A DNA stretch of 64,000 nt, taken from positions 23,892,527 through 23,956,526 of the forward strand of contig OX485808.1 of NCBI GenBank assembly GCA_950295325.1, given 5' to 3'. Shown here piece after piece: positions 10,378 through 20,699 of this stretch (the stretch's first letter is position 1; each line of letters opens with the position of its first letter). Source of the DNA: Polytrichum commune. Taxonomy: Eukaryota; Streptophyta; Polytrichopsida; Polytrichales; Polytrichaceae. The notes beneath the pieces are model-generated. The model was not told where the DNA came from. It was given only the letters and a program-made list of their open reading frames with translations, and ran no database searches. The position numbers were made by a program, and so were the translations under genes.

Positions 10378-11700
10378 AAGGTTCCGTTGGGAGAACGGTT
10401 TGTTATTTCGATTGTGGCCGGATGGGACAAGGCGTATTGTTCCTAGGCCGGATCAGAGGGCCTCCTTGGTGCGACAAGTGCACGAGGAACTTGGCCATTT
10501 TGGCATACGTAGGACACATTTGATATTGCGTGGCCAATATTGGTGGACTGGCATGTATCAGCAGGTGGATGCCTATGTCGGGAGGTGTGAAGTTTGTGAT
10601 CGGGTCTGGTCTAGCTTTAACACCTTATCACCTCAGTTACAACCCTTACCTATCATGGGATTGGGCTACCGTTGGTTGCTGGACTTTGCAGGGCCATTGG
10701 TGGTTACACCACGTGGAGCAAAGTACGTTTTGGTGATGGTGGAGCATTTTAGCAAGTGGATTGAGCTTGTTGCTCTGCCCCAAAACTCTGCAGAGTTGGC
10801 CGCGGCCGCCTTTTTGGATCGTGTGTTGGCACGTTTTGGAGCACCGGCTAAGGTGTTGACGGACCAAGGGAGGGAGTTCCTTGGTGCTTTTGAAGAGTTG
10901 TGCACTAAGGCGCTCATAGATCACCGTACCACCTCTCGGGATCATCCGGAGGCAGATGGCTTGGCTGAACGGGTTGTTTAGACAACCAAACGTGGCTTGA
11001 GGAAGTATGGATTACTTCGGGGAAGCCACCGGGATTGGGACCTTATGTTGCCTTGGATTGCTATGGGCTATCGATTTAGTAGGCAGACCTCTTTGGCATC
11101 CTACAGCCCGTATCAGTTATTGTATGGACGTGAGCATATTCTCCCGAGTTCTATTCGGGAAAAATTAGCTCCTATTGTGGACTTGGATGACCCGAACATT
11201 TGGGCAGAGTGTTTGCAGGAGCGGGCTCAATTCTTCCAGAGAGCCATGCCTATGGCCATGGAGAATTTGTCAATTGCTCAGTGACACATTGCGTTATGCA
11301 CGCATTCGTAGTGGTGCTTACCGACCTCAGTTGCGGAGATTTCGGCAAGGAGATTATATTTATCTTCAACGTGAGGCGCCTACGACATTGGATGTCATGG
11401 CAGGGCGCACTATCCTTCGGGTGAAGGAGGTGTTGCCGAGTGGTTTGTTGTTGTTGGAAGGCAAGGATGGTAGGGAATGTCGCGAGCATTCCAAAAACTG
11501 TGCCCCATGTCATCTACCCATTGAGGGTACAGTTCATCCTGAACTAGCCGTCATGCAAGAGGATCTTCCATGTTTTATGTGTGGAGAGAAGAAAGGAGCA
11601 GCTACTATGCTCTTGTGTGATCAGTGTCAACGCGGTTGGCACATGGCATGCTTGAGGCCACCCTTGACTTCTCTACCATCTGGACAGTGAAGTTGTCCTC
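10378..11700 (+). pseudogene. Ty3/gypsy integrase with C-terminal PHD finger
   Basis: The gypsy pol frame resumes exactly after the MULE-1 target duplication. The integrase zinc-binding region has His residues near HEELGHFGIRRTH and the pair CEVCDR. The catalytic D,D-35-E triad is present in LLDFAGP, LTDQGREF and HPEADGLAER. A stop at 10979-10981 (CAG to TAG) and a small frameshift near 11285 break the gene. The C-terminal domain (RFRQGDYIYLQ...) is followed by a PHD-type zinc finger at about 11565-11700: CFMCGEKK, MLLCDQCQRGWHMACLRPPL, then CPRC. The conserved Trp before the last Cys pair is now a stop (TGA, 11688-11690). In this element the PHD finger takes the position where chromoviruses carry a chromodomain, so it may direct integration to marked chromatin. 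Confidence 0.88.
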
Positions 11701-12020
11701 GCTGTCAAGGATCTTCGGTACTTGGTGCTTCCACCAATCGTACTCAATGATCCTGTGTCGTTTTCATCATCTTGTGCTTGCCCAAATGGAAAATGAGGAG
11801 TTATGGCTTAAAAACGCAATCAACATGAGGCAGTGGATTTAATTCTTTGGGATCTGATGGCCAAACATCAGAGGCGATTAAGGATGGGGTTCACCTTGCA
11901 CCCAGTCTACAGTTCATTGGAATCACATTTACTACACTAGTTAGTTGCGGAGCAATCTTTCATTATCCATGCCCTTTAGATTGGCATTGGTCCTAGCTGC
12001 TTGGCGGGACTCCATAGTCA
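11701..12020 (+). other. 3' region of the gypsy element after the PHD finger
   Basis: Non-coding or decayed coding sequence lies between the PHD finger and the polypurine tract. Open stretches are short and in several frames. No further domain is recognised. Confidence 0.4.
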
Positions 12021-12034
12021 GCTGAGGGGGGGCA
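12021..12034 (+). promoter_or_regulatory. Polypurine tract of the gypsy element
   Basis: The purine-rich run GCTGAGGGGGGGCA sits immediately before the LTR start TGTCGAGG. This is the expected place for the plus-strand priming site of an LTR retrotransposon. Confidence 0.7.
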
Positions 12035-12583
12035 TGTCGAGGTGTGTTGTTTATGTGTGACTTTGCTATGTTTTAGTGTTGTTTGTTAGTGGTGGTTGGT
12101 ACTCGAGCTGCAGTGACACACGATCGTTATTTACACGACAGCTGTCACGGTATGCGGCGTTGATGGCCACACCTTATCCGTTGGGTTTCATCCATCTAAA
12201 TTTGGATGGATGAATCTAGATGTGGAGAGGAAGGCTCCTAAGTGAGGAGCCTCCTCCTTGGCTTGGCATTCTTGCCAAGTCAAGTCTTGTGAGTTAGTGT
12301 GTGGAGAGAGTTTGTGTGAGGTGTAGATTGCATGATTTTGCAATAAATCTTGAGTTCTTTTCCCTCTACTTACACTCTTGGATTCTCCCTTGGTGGAGTG
12401 AGAGATAGCTTGACTAATTGTGTGCATTTGAAGAGAGATTTAGAGCTATTATGAGTGTTCTACTCTCTTCCTTCTCTGTCGAGGTGCGTTGTTTATGTGT
12501 GACTTTGCTATGTTTTAGTGTTGTTTGTTAGTGTTGGTTGGTACTCGAGCTGCAGTGATACACGATCGCTATTTACACGACAC
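12035..12583 (+). mobile_element. 3' LTR of the gypsy element
   Basis: The LTR starts TGTCGAGGTG directly after the polypurine tract and ends CACGACA, with matching inverted termini TGTCG/CGACA. The first 109 bases (12035-12143) recur almost unchanged at 12477-12583, so the LTR has either an internal duplication or a partial second LTR; the exact boundary is therefore uncertain. Immediately downstream, leucine-rich-repeat coding sequence of the broken NLR gene begins (minus strand), which marks the insertion site. The matching left flank lies outside the window. Confidence 0.72.
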
Positions 12584-15500
12584 TTCCAACACCTCACACC
12601 CCCACATGATAAGTTTTTCCAAACATGTCAACGTTCCAAATCCTTCGAGCACGTGTTTCAAAGCGCGACATTGATGAAACTATAGCTCCTCCAAGCCTAT
12701 GAGATTGCTTAATCCAAACGGAAACACTTCCAACACCTCACACTTCATAATTTTTAGTTTTTTTTAAGATTTAAATCTTGCAAAGCCATTGGGAATTTTT
12801 CTCAGCGTTTGGCAATCATAAATTTGCAAACATTCTAGAAATACCATATGGTCAATTTCAAAGATAAAATTTTCAAGGTTAATACAATTTACCAGTAGTA
12901 TGCTTTTGAGACAAGGAAGAGTGAATGAACTTAATGGACTAAAATCAAGAAAATCACAATCATAGATTTGTAAAACACACATTTGATGAAGAAATGTTTG
13001 AGCAATGTTCCAAAACTTGTGGGCGAAAGTCTTTTGCACTTTTGTTCTTCAAGTGAAAAGTGGATTCTATACACTGCATGCACAAACCAATGACATGTTA
13101 TAAATCAATATTTTCAACAATTTATTCAAGTTTGTTTCAATGTTTTGGATTTAAGCATGATAACATTGACAAAAACAACAAGGTACACATTCAATTGACA
13201 CGTATTGGACATAAATTCCAAATATGTTCAAACCTTAAACTTCCTTGATATAACATCAAGTTTTATTTGCACAGTTGGGGACGGGGGTTTGTTAACCTAG
13301 TTCTACTTGCAAAACATGCTCAGAATAAGATGTTAAATTTGATTGAGACCTATTTCCACACTCGATTTTGTTGTTACAAAATTCATGATGTTTATGTACC
13401 TTATTTCAAAGATGTATGAATTTGATACTACAACGATTATATCAAAAAACTATTATGTTGCTCAATATGTTGGATAATAATTTGTAGTGGACCATGGAGA
13501 ACTTTGGTCATGGATACTTTCCAATTTTCTCTAGGATGATCAAGAGTGATTTTGTTTACAATGTTTGCATCCTCGCTTGTGGCACAATCTAATTCTTTTG
13601 TAGTGGAAATCAAAAGGGTGTGTTTGGATGATACTAACCTTTTGCTTACAATGGTCGGTGAATGTTCCCAAACGAAAATTCATAAGTCAAGTTTCTTTGA
13701 ATTCTCCCAAGTTTGCGAGCATACGACCCATGGTACACAATTGATCATGAATTTTCAATATTCCACCATCCACTGTCACAAGTGACTTGCTATTTAAATT
13801 TTCCAAGGTTTTTTGAGCAACGTTGGTGTGAGGCCAAACCCCCCACCCTTAAGCGTCCGTAGTCCGAGTAGTGGGTTTGGGCTCACATTCCTCCGCGGTA
13901 TTGGATTTGGACTTGGATGAGTCCATAGTGCAAGGTTCACCCTTCAAGTGGTCTTGGATTTAACTAGCTCCTTCATAAACCCAGCTCCTTCATAAACCCA
14001 GCTTCTTCATGAACCCACAACTTTGTAGTTGTAATCCCCAACTACCTCACTAATTATTCAAGCCCTTAACTAATCTTCCTACCTAATTTCCCTAATTCTA
14101 CTAACAACCCCTTTCTAATCACACAATTCTTCTCTAATCCTAAAATCCTAAAATCCTAGAGAGGAGAGGGGGAGAGAGAATTTCCTAACTTCACTAAGAC
14201 TAACTAATCCACACAAGTATATTTTTGCACTCATCACAACATCAAGTGCTCAACTCTTAAACATGGAACTTGCAACCACGTGTATTCAAAACATGAACTT
14301 AAAGTACCACAAATTGGAATCATGAATTAACTTTAAAATCCTTCACGTCAACACTAATTCTACCAAGAGGTCAAGCCCTCTTCAAGGCTAACAAGCCTTG
14401 GCTCTCAAACTAAAAACTAAGCACACACATGTGCTCCAATATGGCTTCCCACACCCACACTTATAACTCGTGGGGTGCCTTGGAGCACAAAGGAAAGAGA
14501 GGATGAGTGAGGAAAGAATGAGGGATTATATAGTAAGCTTGAGGGGGTGAGCACCCTCAAGGCTCACGATAAGCCCTTGAGATTTCCTCCTACTTAGTAG
14601 GCGCCAATCCTATCTTCTAAGTCTTCCTCCCTCAAATGATCAACAAGGATCCTAATTCGAACATTTAACTAGCCTTGGCTTTCTACCTACCACACTTTAC
14701 CAAACTTGGGATTCTTCAACCCAAACTTAGCCTCCTTCGCTTTCCGCCGCCATAACTTTCTCCCCTTACTTTCCCAAATCGTCGCTCACCACTTAATTCA
14801 AACCACGATGCTTAGCTCGTGATTTGATTGGTGCTTTGAGAATTTGCTTATCCTCCACCTTGCATTCTTCCTTGGGCCTTCCCCATTAAGTGGCCATGAT
14901 GAGGTGGTCCACTTGTGCGCTCCATGTGATGCTCCATTCATCCCAATTCGAATGCACTTGCCTCTTGAGTCACTTTGGTTGTCTCCATCCATTTGTACTA
15001 GCCTACTCACTAACTACTCAATCCAAGTTCTCCTTACCTATCCTCATTCACTCAAATCCTTCCGAAGGTAAAAACACAATAACAACTCACATCCTAGCCT
15101 CTTACAATATGGTACTTCTAAGACTAACATTTCATTCTTTTTATATTTTTGTGAAGTAACATGCTACTTCAAAGTGCATCAACTAACGTTTCAAGGGTCT
15201 AAGACTAAATGTGGGCACCCTTTTGGGCTCACAGTTGGCATCAAGGTCGGATATTCTAATCATGTCTTCCACCCGAAAATAAAAACGTGGAAGGTATGGA
15301 TCTAGTTGGTTGAAAAAACTAGAGATGTCAATAAACATGTTTTTTTCTCTATCATCTAGCTCATCAAAGCTTATCCTCAATGTCTCCCATATTTGTCCAT
15401 CTGGACTTCCATCATGTCTAGCCTTCAACAATCTATGCAACGTTCTCTCCCATATTCGTAATCGTCTCTCCCCATGCATGCATTTGCCCATTACCTCCAA

Positions 15501-17915
15501 ACTCAATGGAAGCCCACCACAAGCATTCACAATCTTCTCAGCTACATGTTCTAAACAAGGCTCACATGATTGGTCGGTCCCAAAGGCATGCATGGAAAAT
15601 AGTTCCATAGGTTTATCACCCTCAAGGGTCTTCATGTTTACGATTATATCGTCCAAAAGATTGCCAACCAGGAGAGCTTGCAATCAACTTATTGCCATTA
15701 ACATCTTTGAGTATGTGATCACCTAATAGTTGATGTAAGTCAATATGTTCGCTCACGTTGTCTACAACAATACGAATATTTATTGTTTTGCAAATATGTT
15801 CCATCGTTATTCTTGCTTCTACCAATGTTTTTACTTGAGGTGCCACTTGCGTATCTTCCAACTTGTGCTTGAATATAAAAGTACATGTTTCACCCTTAAA
15901 ATCACCTATAAAGCATGTCCCATCAAACTGGTGGGAGATATGTTCACTTGCCCATGCCGACGATCCCCAAACTACCAATTTTTTGCAATTGCCTTTCAAA
16001 TTGAAGTATTCGGTCTTTGATACCAATCAATCTCTTAGGTCCATTCCTGGTATTATTGACCTACAAGAATTTCAACATCCAATATTAGCTTTATAAAAAA
16101 TTACATGTCAGATCATAGCAATTTCCAAACTAACCCAAAGATTCAATATCACTAATCTCACTTAAGATTGAAATACCATTTGCATACTATATTTGACAAT
16201 GAGCAAAATAATATCAACAACACAATTACCTTATCAAGAATTTGATGTAATGATGGGTCGTTGCATGTATCTTGAGGTGAACTACCATATTCTCCAATTT
16301 TGGGCATAAATCGTAACTAGAAGCTCAGGGTCACAAAAACTTGAAACAATAAGATTATTTGACAAAAGGCACTATAAATAATTCTCATGAAGTCGGTCCA
16401 CCATTGCTTGGGATTCATCAACAAACCATAGCTCCATGATGGTTCTTTATGTTGAAGTATTTCATCCATAGAGATGGCATTCTTGAACATTGCGTTCTTC
16501 AATGACCTTAATGTATTGCAAATGTCAAGAAATGTGGGCCTCTTTGATGGATCCAAAGACCAACAATCATGTATTAATGACTTCAAATCCTTCGAGCAAT
16601 TTTGCGGTAGCTTTGGTCTCTTGCCATCATGTATAAACTTCCAATAATCATTGCCTAAAATTGCACCAAAAGGTTTTTCTCCTGAAAGAATCTCAAAACT
16701 TGTCATGGCAAAACTAAATACATCGGTTTTAGATGCATTTACTTCCAAACTTCGATTTTCAAATGCCTCCGGTGCCATATATTGAAAGGTGCCATAACGA
16801 AATTGACATGTGGGCACTTGTGGTGATTCCTTTACTTCAATTTTTGATATACCAAAATCAACCAACTTCACGTGCACATATTCAAGGCGACCATCCGACT
16901 CTGAGACATCCATGGAAATCACAACAACATTGTTGGGCTTCAAATCGCGATGTGGTACCTTCATATCATGAAGGTACCACATTCCGCTTGCAATTTGTAA
17001 CATAATGTCCATTCGAACGGCTTATGCGATTAAAGCTTTCTTTTCGACCAATAATTTGCACAAGTCCAACTTTCCTCGTTCCATGCTTAGTTCAAATTTC
17101 TCAATCTTTTCAACAAAAAAAACACAACAAAAAAACTTGATAATGTTTGGATGATTCAATCCCCCCAATATACTTGCTTCTTTCAATAAAAGTCTCTTGT
17201 ATTCAAGGTTTGGAACTTCCATCACCTTTGTTGCAGTTTCAATGCCTACCCATTTAGTAGGTAGTACAACATATCCCTTTGTATCTATTTCACCCAACGG
17301 AATATCAAACGTTCCTGAAGGCTCAGAATGTGGATAATTAGAAGGAAAACAATCTTATCCAATTCTTCACCTCGAACCAATTGTAAACATGTCACTCGTC
17401 CCAATAGGTATTGTGCAAGTGCACGATCCTTTAATTGTGTCAATTTTCAAATGCTCTAAGAGTCTTCTGTGTAGTGAATTTTGGTCCTCTTCAACTTCAT
17501 CAATGGATGATGGATAGAATGTGGCACAACTCCGAGTTTGAAGAAAATTTTGGCTTTGACCTCGATAACACATTTGAGATATGTCACACATTGTACGGAA
17601 ACAACATTCCAAGTCCAAGAGGAGCTCTCTAAAAGTCTTTTTCTTGTTTATTTGCAATATTGCATTATAGCACCAATCTTCCTTGTAGCATTCATCAACC
17701 ACATTTTTTTCTTTGTTCACAATCCAAACTAAATCTTGTTCAACTTCACTGAACACATCCCTCCGGGCGCCTTTGTTGATCTTCTGAATTGCTTCCACAC
17801 CCTTTCGGGAGTTTGCCACCAAATTGTTGCATTGCTTTTCATTCAAGAGAATCAAACTTGACAATTCTATCATATCTTCCACAGTCCCCAAAGATTTCTT
17901 CATGTTGTTTGACAT
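12584..17915 (-). pseudogene. Protein kinase-NB-ARC-LRR (moss-type NLR) pseudogene
   Basis: An intracellular immune-receptor-like gene. From ATG 17915-17913 a helical N-terminal region leads to a Ser/Thr/Tyr-type kinase. Its motifs include the ATKVMEV lysine, HRDLKPNN, KLVDFGISK, YMAPEAF and CWSLDPSKRPTF (about 17300-16400). N-terminus and kinase share one frame broken by stops at 17369-17367, about 17357 and 17024-17022. After an intron, the NB-ARC starts near 16060 with LIGIKDRI and LGIVGMG, but the rest of the Walker A loop is deleted and the frame shifts. IRIVVDNV, GGLPLSLEVMG and FDELDDREKNMFIDISSFF follow, with another frameshift near 15650. The winged-helix/MHD-like segment (SKSLVTVDGG, IHDQLCTMGR) lies beyond the solo LTR, at about 13821-13690. 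LRRs run from about 13039 down to 12584, where the gypsy LTR cuts them. It is clearly non-functional. Confidence 0.85.
13827..15233 (+). mobile_element. 1.4-kb solo LTR inserted at the NB-ARC C-terminus
   Basis: The element starts TGTGAGGCC and ends GGGCTCACA, so its termini are inverted (TGTGAG/CTCACA). The 5-bp duplication GTTGG flanks it at 13822-13826 and 15234-15238. Taking it out with one GTTGG joins the NB-ARC coding frame on the minus strand without a gap, which confirms the boundaries independently. No polymerase genes are inside; open frames within it look random. It belongs to a different LTR family from the 1-kb TGTCGC copies. The orientation is arbitrary because no internal domain remains. 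Confidence 0.9.
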
Positions 17916-18985
17916 TTTAAAAGTGTTACAACAAGAAAATTCGTTGTTTTGATATTTGACTTTTCGTGTGAAGATTTGTGATGATAAAGTCAAAGTTTGC
18001 AGCACAATACCTATGAATCCACACAGTTATGTATTAATGCAATAAAGAGGCAACCGGTACTTTAAGAATGAGGTGCACAATACTCTTTTGTGTAGACATT
18101 GGTAGTATGACCGTAGATTCATTCGTCCGCCCATAACAATCACAAACCTTACATTAAGCACTAAGGAATGTGACCCACACAAAGACATCATTACTAACAA
18201 ACCCACCATACAAATATACGGAACGGAATCCAACATATACGACCAGACGGGAGCGTTCATCCTCACCATGCCACTTACAAGACTACATTGGCTATGGGAA
18301 AGATATAACCAAAACCAAAAACACCCCATGGCCCACTTCCTTAACCCCCCACCTCAAGACTTTGCCACCGAAATACTATGGCTAACCCAAAGATATATTA
18401 CAATCCTCCCTAAAAGAAGACCAAAAAAACACAACCCACATAATAACCATCAACCCTCCACCCCTCCACCCTTCAAGCCCTAATGGAAACATACAAAATA
18501 ACACACTCATACTACTCCTCACCCTTTACATGCCCAATAACAATTACCCAATACAACTCCCCACACAACAAAGACATCATGTTTGGTTCAGCAGGGCTTG
18601 CACACTCATCAAAATGGAAAGGTAACGGCCTGGCCCACCCTCCAGACCTCAAAATTGCCACGACATCCATCCACTGGGCCTGCATGGCCACCCAAGAAGA
18701 CCGCAATACCACAACCATCGTCATAATCAACCATAAAGAAAACCCCCTCCCAGTGACGCACGACGAAGTACACATAATAGCAACCATACAATACAACCCT
18801 ACAACGGAATGGCCAAAATATTTACACCAACTAGAACACCAATACACCACCATAATTAGCATACAAAACCCCTCCCTATGTAAAACTAGAACACCCAACA
18901 CACTCACATCAAACATATTTGAACTCTATAACACCCAAGCCAAAACACACCCACAACAAAGGACACCCTCTAAAACCATACAAAA

Positions 18986-19580
18986 GTGAAACTATCACAC
19001 GCATGGCATAAAGCCCCAACATATGAACACCAGGAAAGCACCCATCCAACACAACAACTACCAATAGAACTATACCACACCCACCCCCTTAAATTCAACC
19101 CCCAACAATGTATATATACCGACGGATCATTTATCCCCCCAGATGAGAACAACATCTGGAACACAACTGGCTCAGGAGTATACTGCCCCGCCAACAACCT
19201 CCGAATCGCACAAAGACTCCCAAGCCTACAAAATATCCTCAGGGCTGAACTAAACGCCCTCTTATAGCAGTTGAAGAAACACAACAACACACACAAAATA
19301 CACACATCTTCATAGACAGCCTTAATAGTATATATCTAATACACGACCACATACGGCATCCATCATCCCAACACAACCACCCGGATAAACTACTCATCTC
19401 CGCTATAGTCAAGCACATAACACGGTCCACACACAAAATGACAATCCAAAAAGTCAGGGCACATACATGAATAATAAGAAATGAAATTGCGGACCAGCTA
19501 GCAAACAATGGAGCCCTCCTAGACAAGCCCACCAACATTCCTAGGATACATACGGCCCATATTGGCTCAACGGGGTCCCA
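18986..19580 (+). pseudogene. LINE RNase H domain (broken)
   Basis: The RNase H catalytic landmarks occur in order: YTDGSF, RAELNALL, FIDSLNS and NEIADQLANNGALL, together with the KVRAHT block. They give the four acidic residues of RNase H1-type domains in non-LTR elements. In-frame stops after NALL (19265-19267) and within the RAHT block show decay. Upstream (18483-18982) an open frame probably represents the thumb and C-terminal side of the reverse transcriptase, but I cannot place motifs in it with confidence. Confidence 0.78.
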
Positions 19581-19799
19581 ACAGGTACACACACGGGTGC
19601 CATTCGGAACCTACAAACATACGTTAACAAAGAACACAAAAACCAAGACTTAAAGTGGACCCAATCCAAATACACATACATAAACAAATGGACATCCAAC
19701 GACCAAATCAACCCTAAACTCTCCAACCAATTTTGGAAAAACCCCGGAATAACAGACGCCCAAATCACACAAACCCTAAAATTCCTATACGCTCAATAC

Positions 19800-20207
19800 A
19801 TGGGTAACCACCGCAAACACATATTTTGGCCCAACATATACCCAAATCCAAACTATACACTATGCCCTAATCATACCTTAGATACATGGCCACACATACT
19901 CTGTACATGCTCAAACCCCCACCTAAAGGGACTGTGTATAGCAAGACACAATAAGGCAATGCACCAAATTGTACGTACATTACAATCAAGCAGACATACA
20001 AGATGCTACACCCTTATAAACGCAAACAACCAAAACCTCAAGGCACAAGACAACACAGTCCCAACATGGTTACTCCAATGCTCATCCCATACCACACCAT
20101 GTACATGCCTAGCCAGGCTCAGGCCACACATACTATGCGTACTAGGTGCCCCCCTTGAAAGCCAACCCCCCGACACGAACCTCACCAGACATCATACAAT
20201 TCATTGA
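19800..20207 (+). pseudogene. LINE ORF2 C-terminal Cys/His region
   Basis: An open frame of 135 codons contains CPNHTLDTWPHILCTCSNPHLKG and IARHNKAMHQI. This is a C-x2to4-C...H-x3to4-C pattern like the zinc-binding tail found after RNase H in several LINE clades. It lies out of frame with the RNase H remnant, so at least one frameshift separates them. Confidence 0.6.
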
Positions 20208-20699
20208 ATTCGCATAGTGTCATGACATATTCCCAAATACCGCACACAAGGAAAAAACCGAAAAATACAACCCACTCATCCAAACACTCAGAATGGCAGG
20301 GTGACAAGTCAACCCGCTTGTTACAATCACAGCCGGAGTTAGAGGGGCTATCCACGAACAACCAATCAAAGAACTAGAAAACCTTCAAATACCTAAGAGA
20401 GAAATCAAAACACTTATGAAACAAATACACCAAATTGCCATTAAATACCTCACATTTTATATATTAAATAAAAGAAAGCTAGACAACAAACAACCCCCCG
20501 TTGACCCCCGTTAGGGACTAGGGACTCAGTCAGTGTGTAAACTAAAGAAGCCCACCACCCGAGAGGGAGGAAGTACCGCTCACAATGACGCTTGGTCAAA
20601 CAAGACCACGGTAAAAGAGGAACGGGCTCCCATTCATGTCACGGTAAATGAAACCTGGACTTTGTTTTTATTTTATTTTATTATGTGTAGACATTGGTA

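Larger units (their letters stand above)
18105..20683 (+). mobile_element. 5'-truncated LINE (non-LTR retrotransposon)
   Basis: A 2.6-kb insertion is flanked by the 16-bp duplication TGTGTAGACATTGGTA (18089-18104 and 20684-20699). It ends in a T-rich tail (TTTTTATTTTATTTTATTA). It encodes an RNase H domain and a Cys/His motif typical of the C-terminal end of LINE ORF2, but the endonuclease and most of the reverse transcriptase are missing, as expected for a 5'-truncated copy. The plus strand is strikingly rich in A and C and poor in G. It lies about 190 bases upstream of the NLR start codon. Confidence 0.85.

Noticed and set aside
12035-12583. A miniature TRIM element (109-bp LTRs around 333 bp)
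   Set aside because: No primer-binding site follows the first unit and a pyrimidine, not purine, tract precedes the second. The polypurine tract before 12035 fits the large gypsy element better.
12579-12744. Direct repeat CACTTCCAACACCTCACAC at 12579 and 12726 as a target duplication
   Set aside because: On the minus strand both copies encode the same leucine-rich-repeat words (CEVLEV), so the similarity comes from LRR periodicity, not from an insertion.
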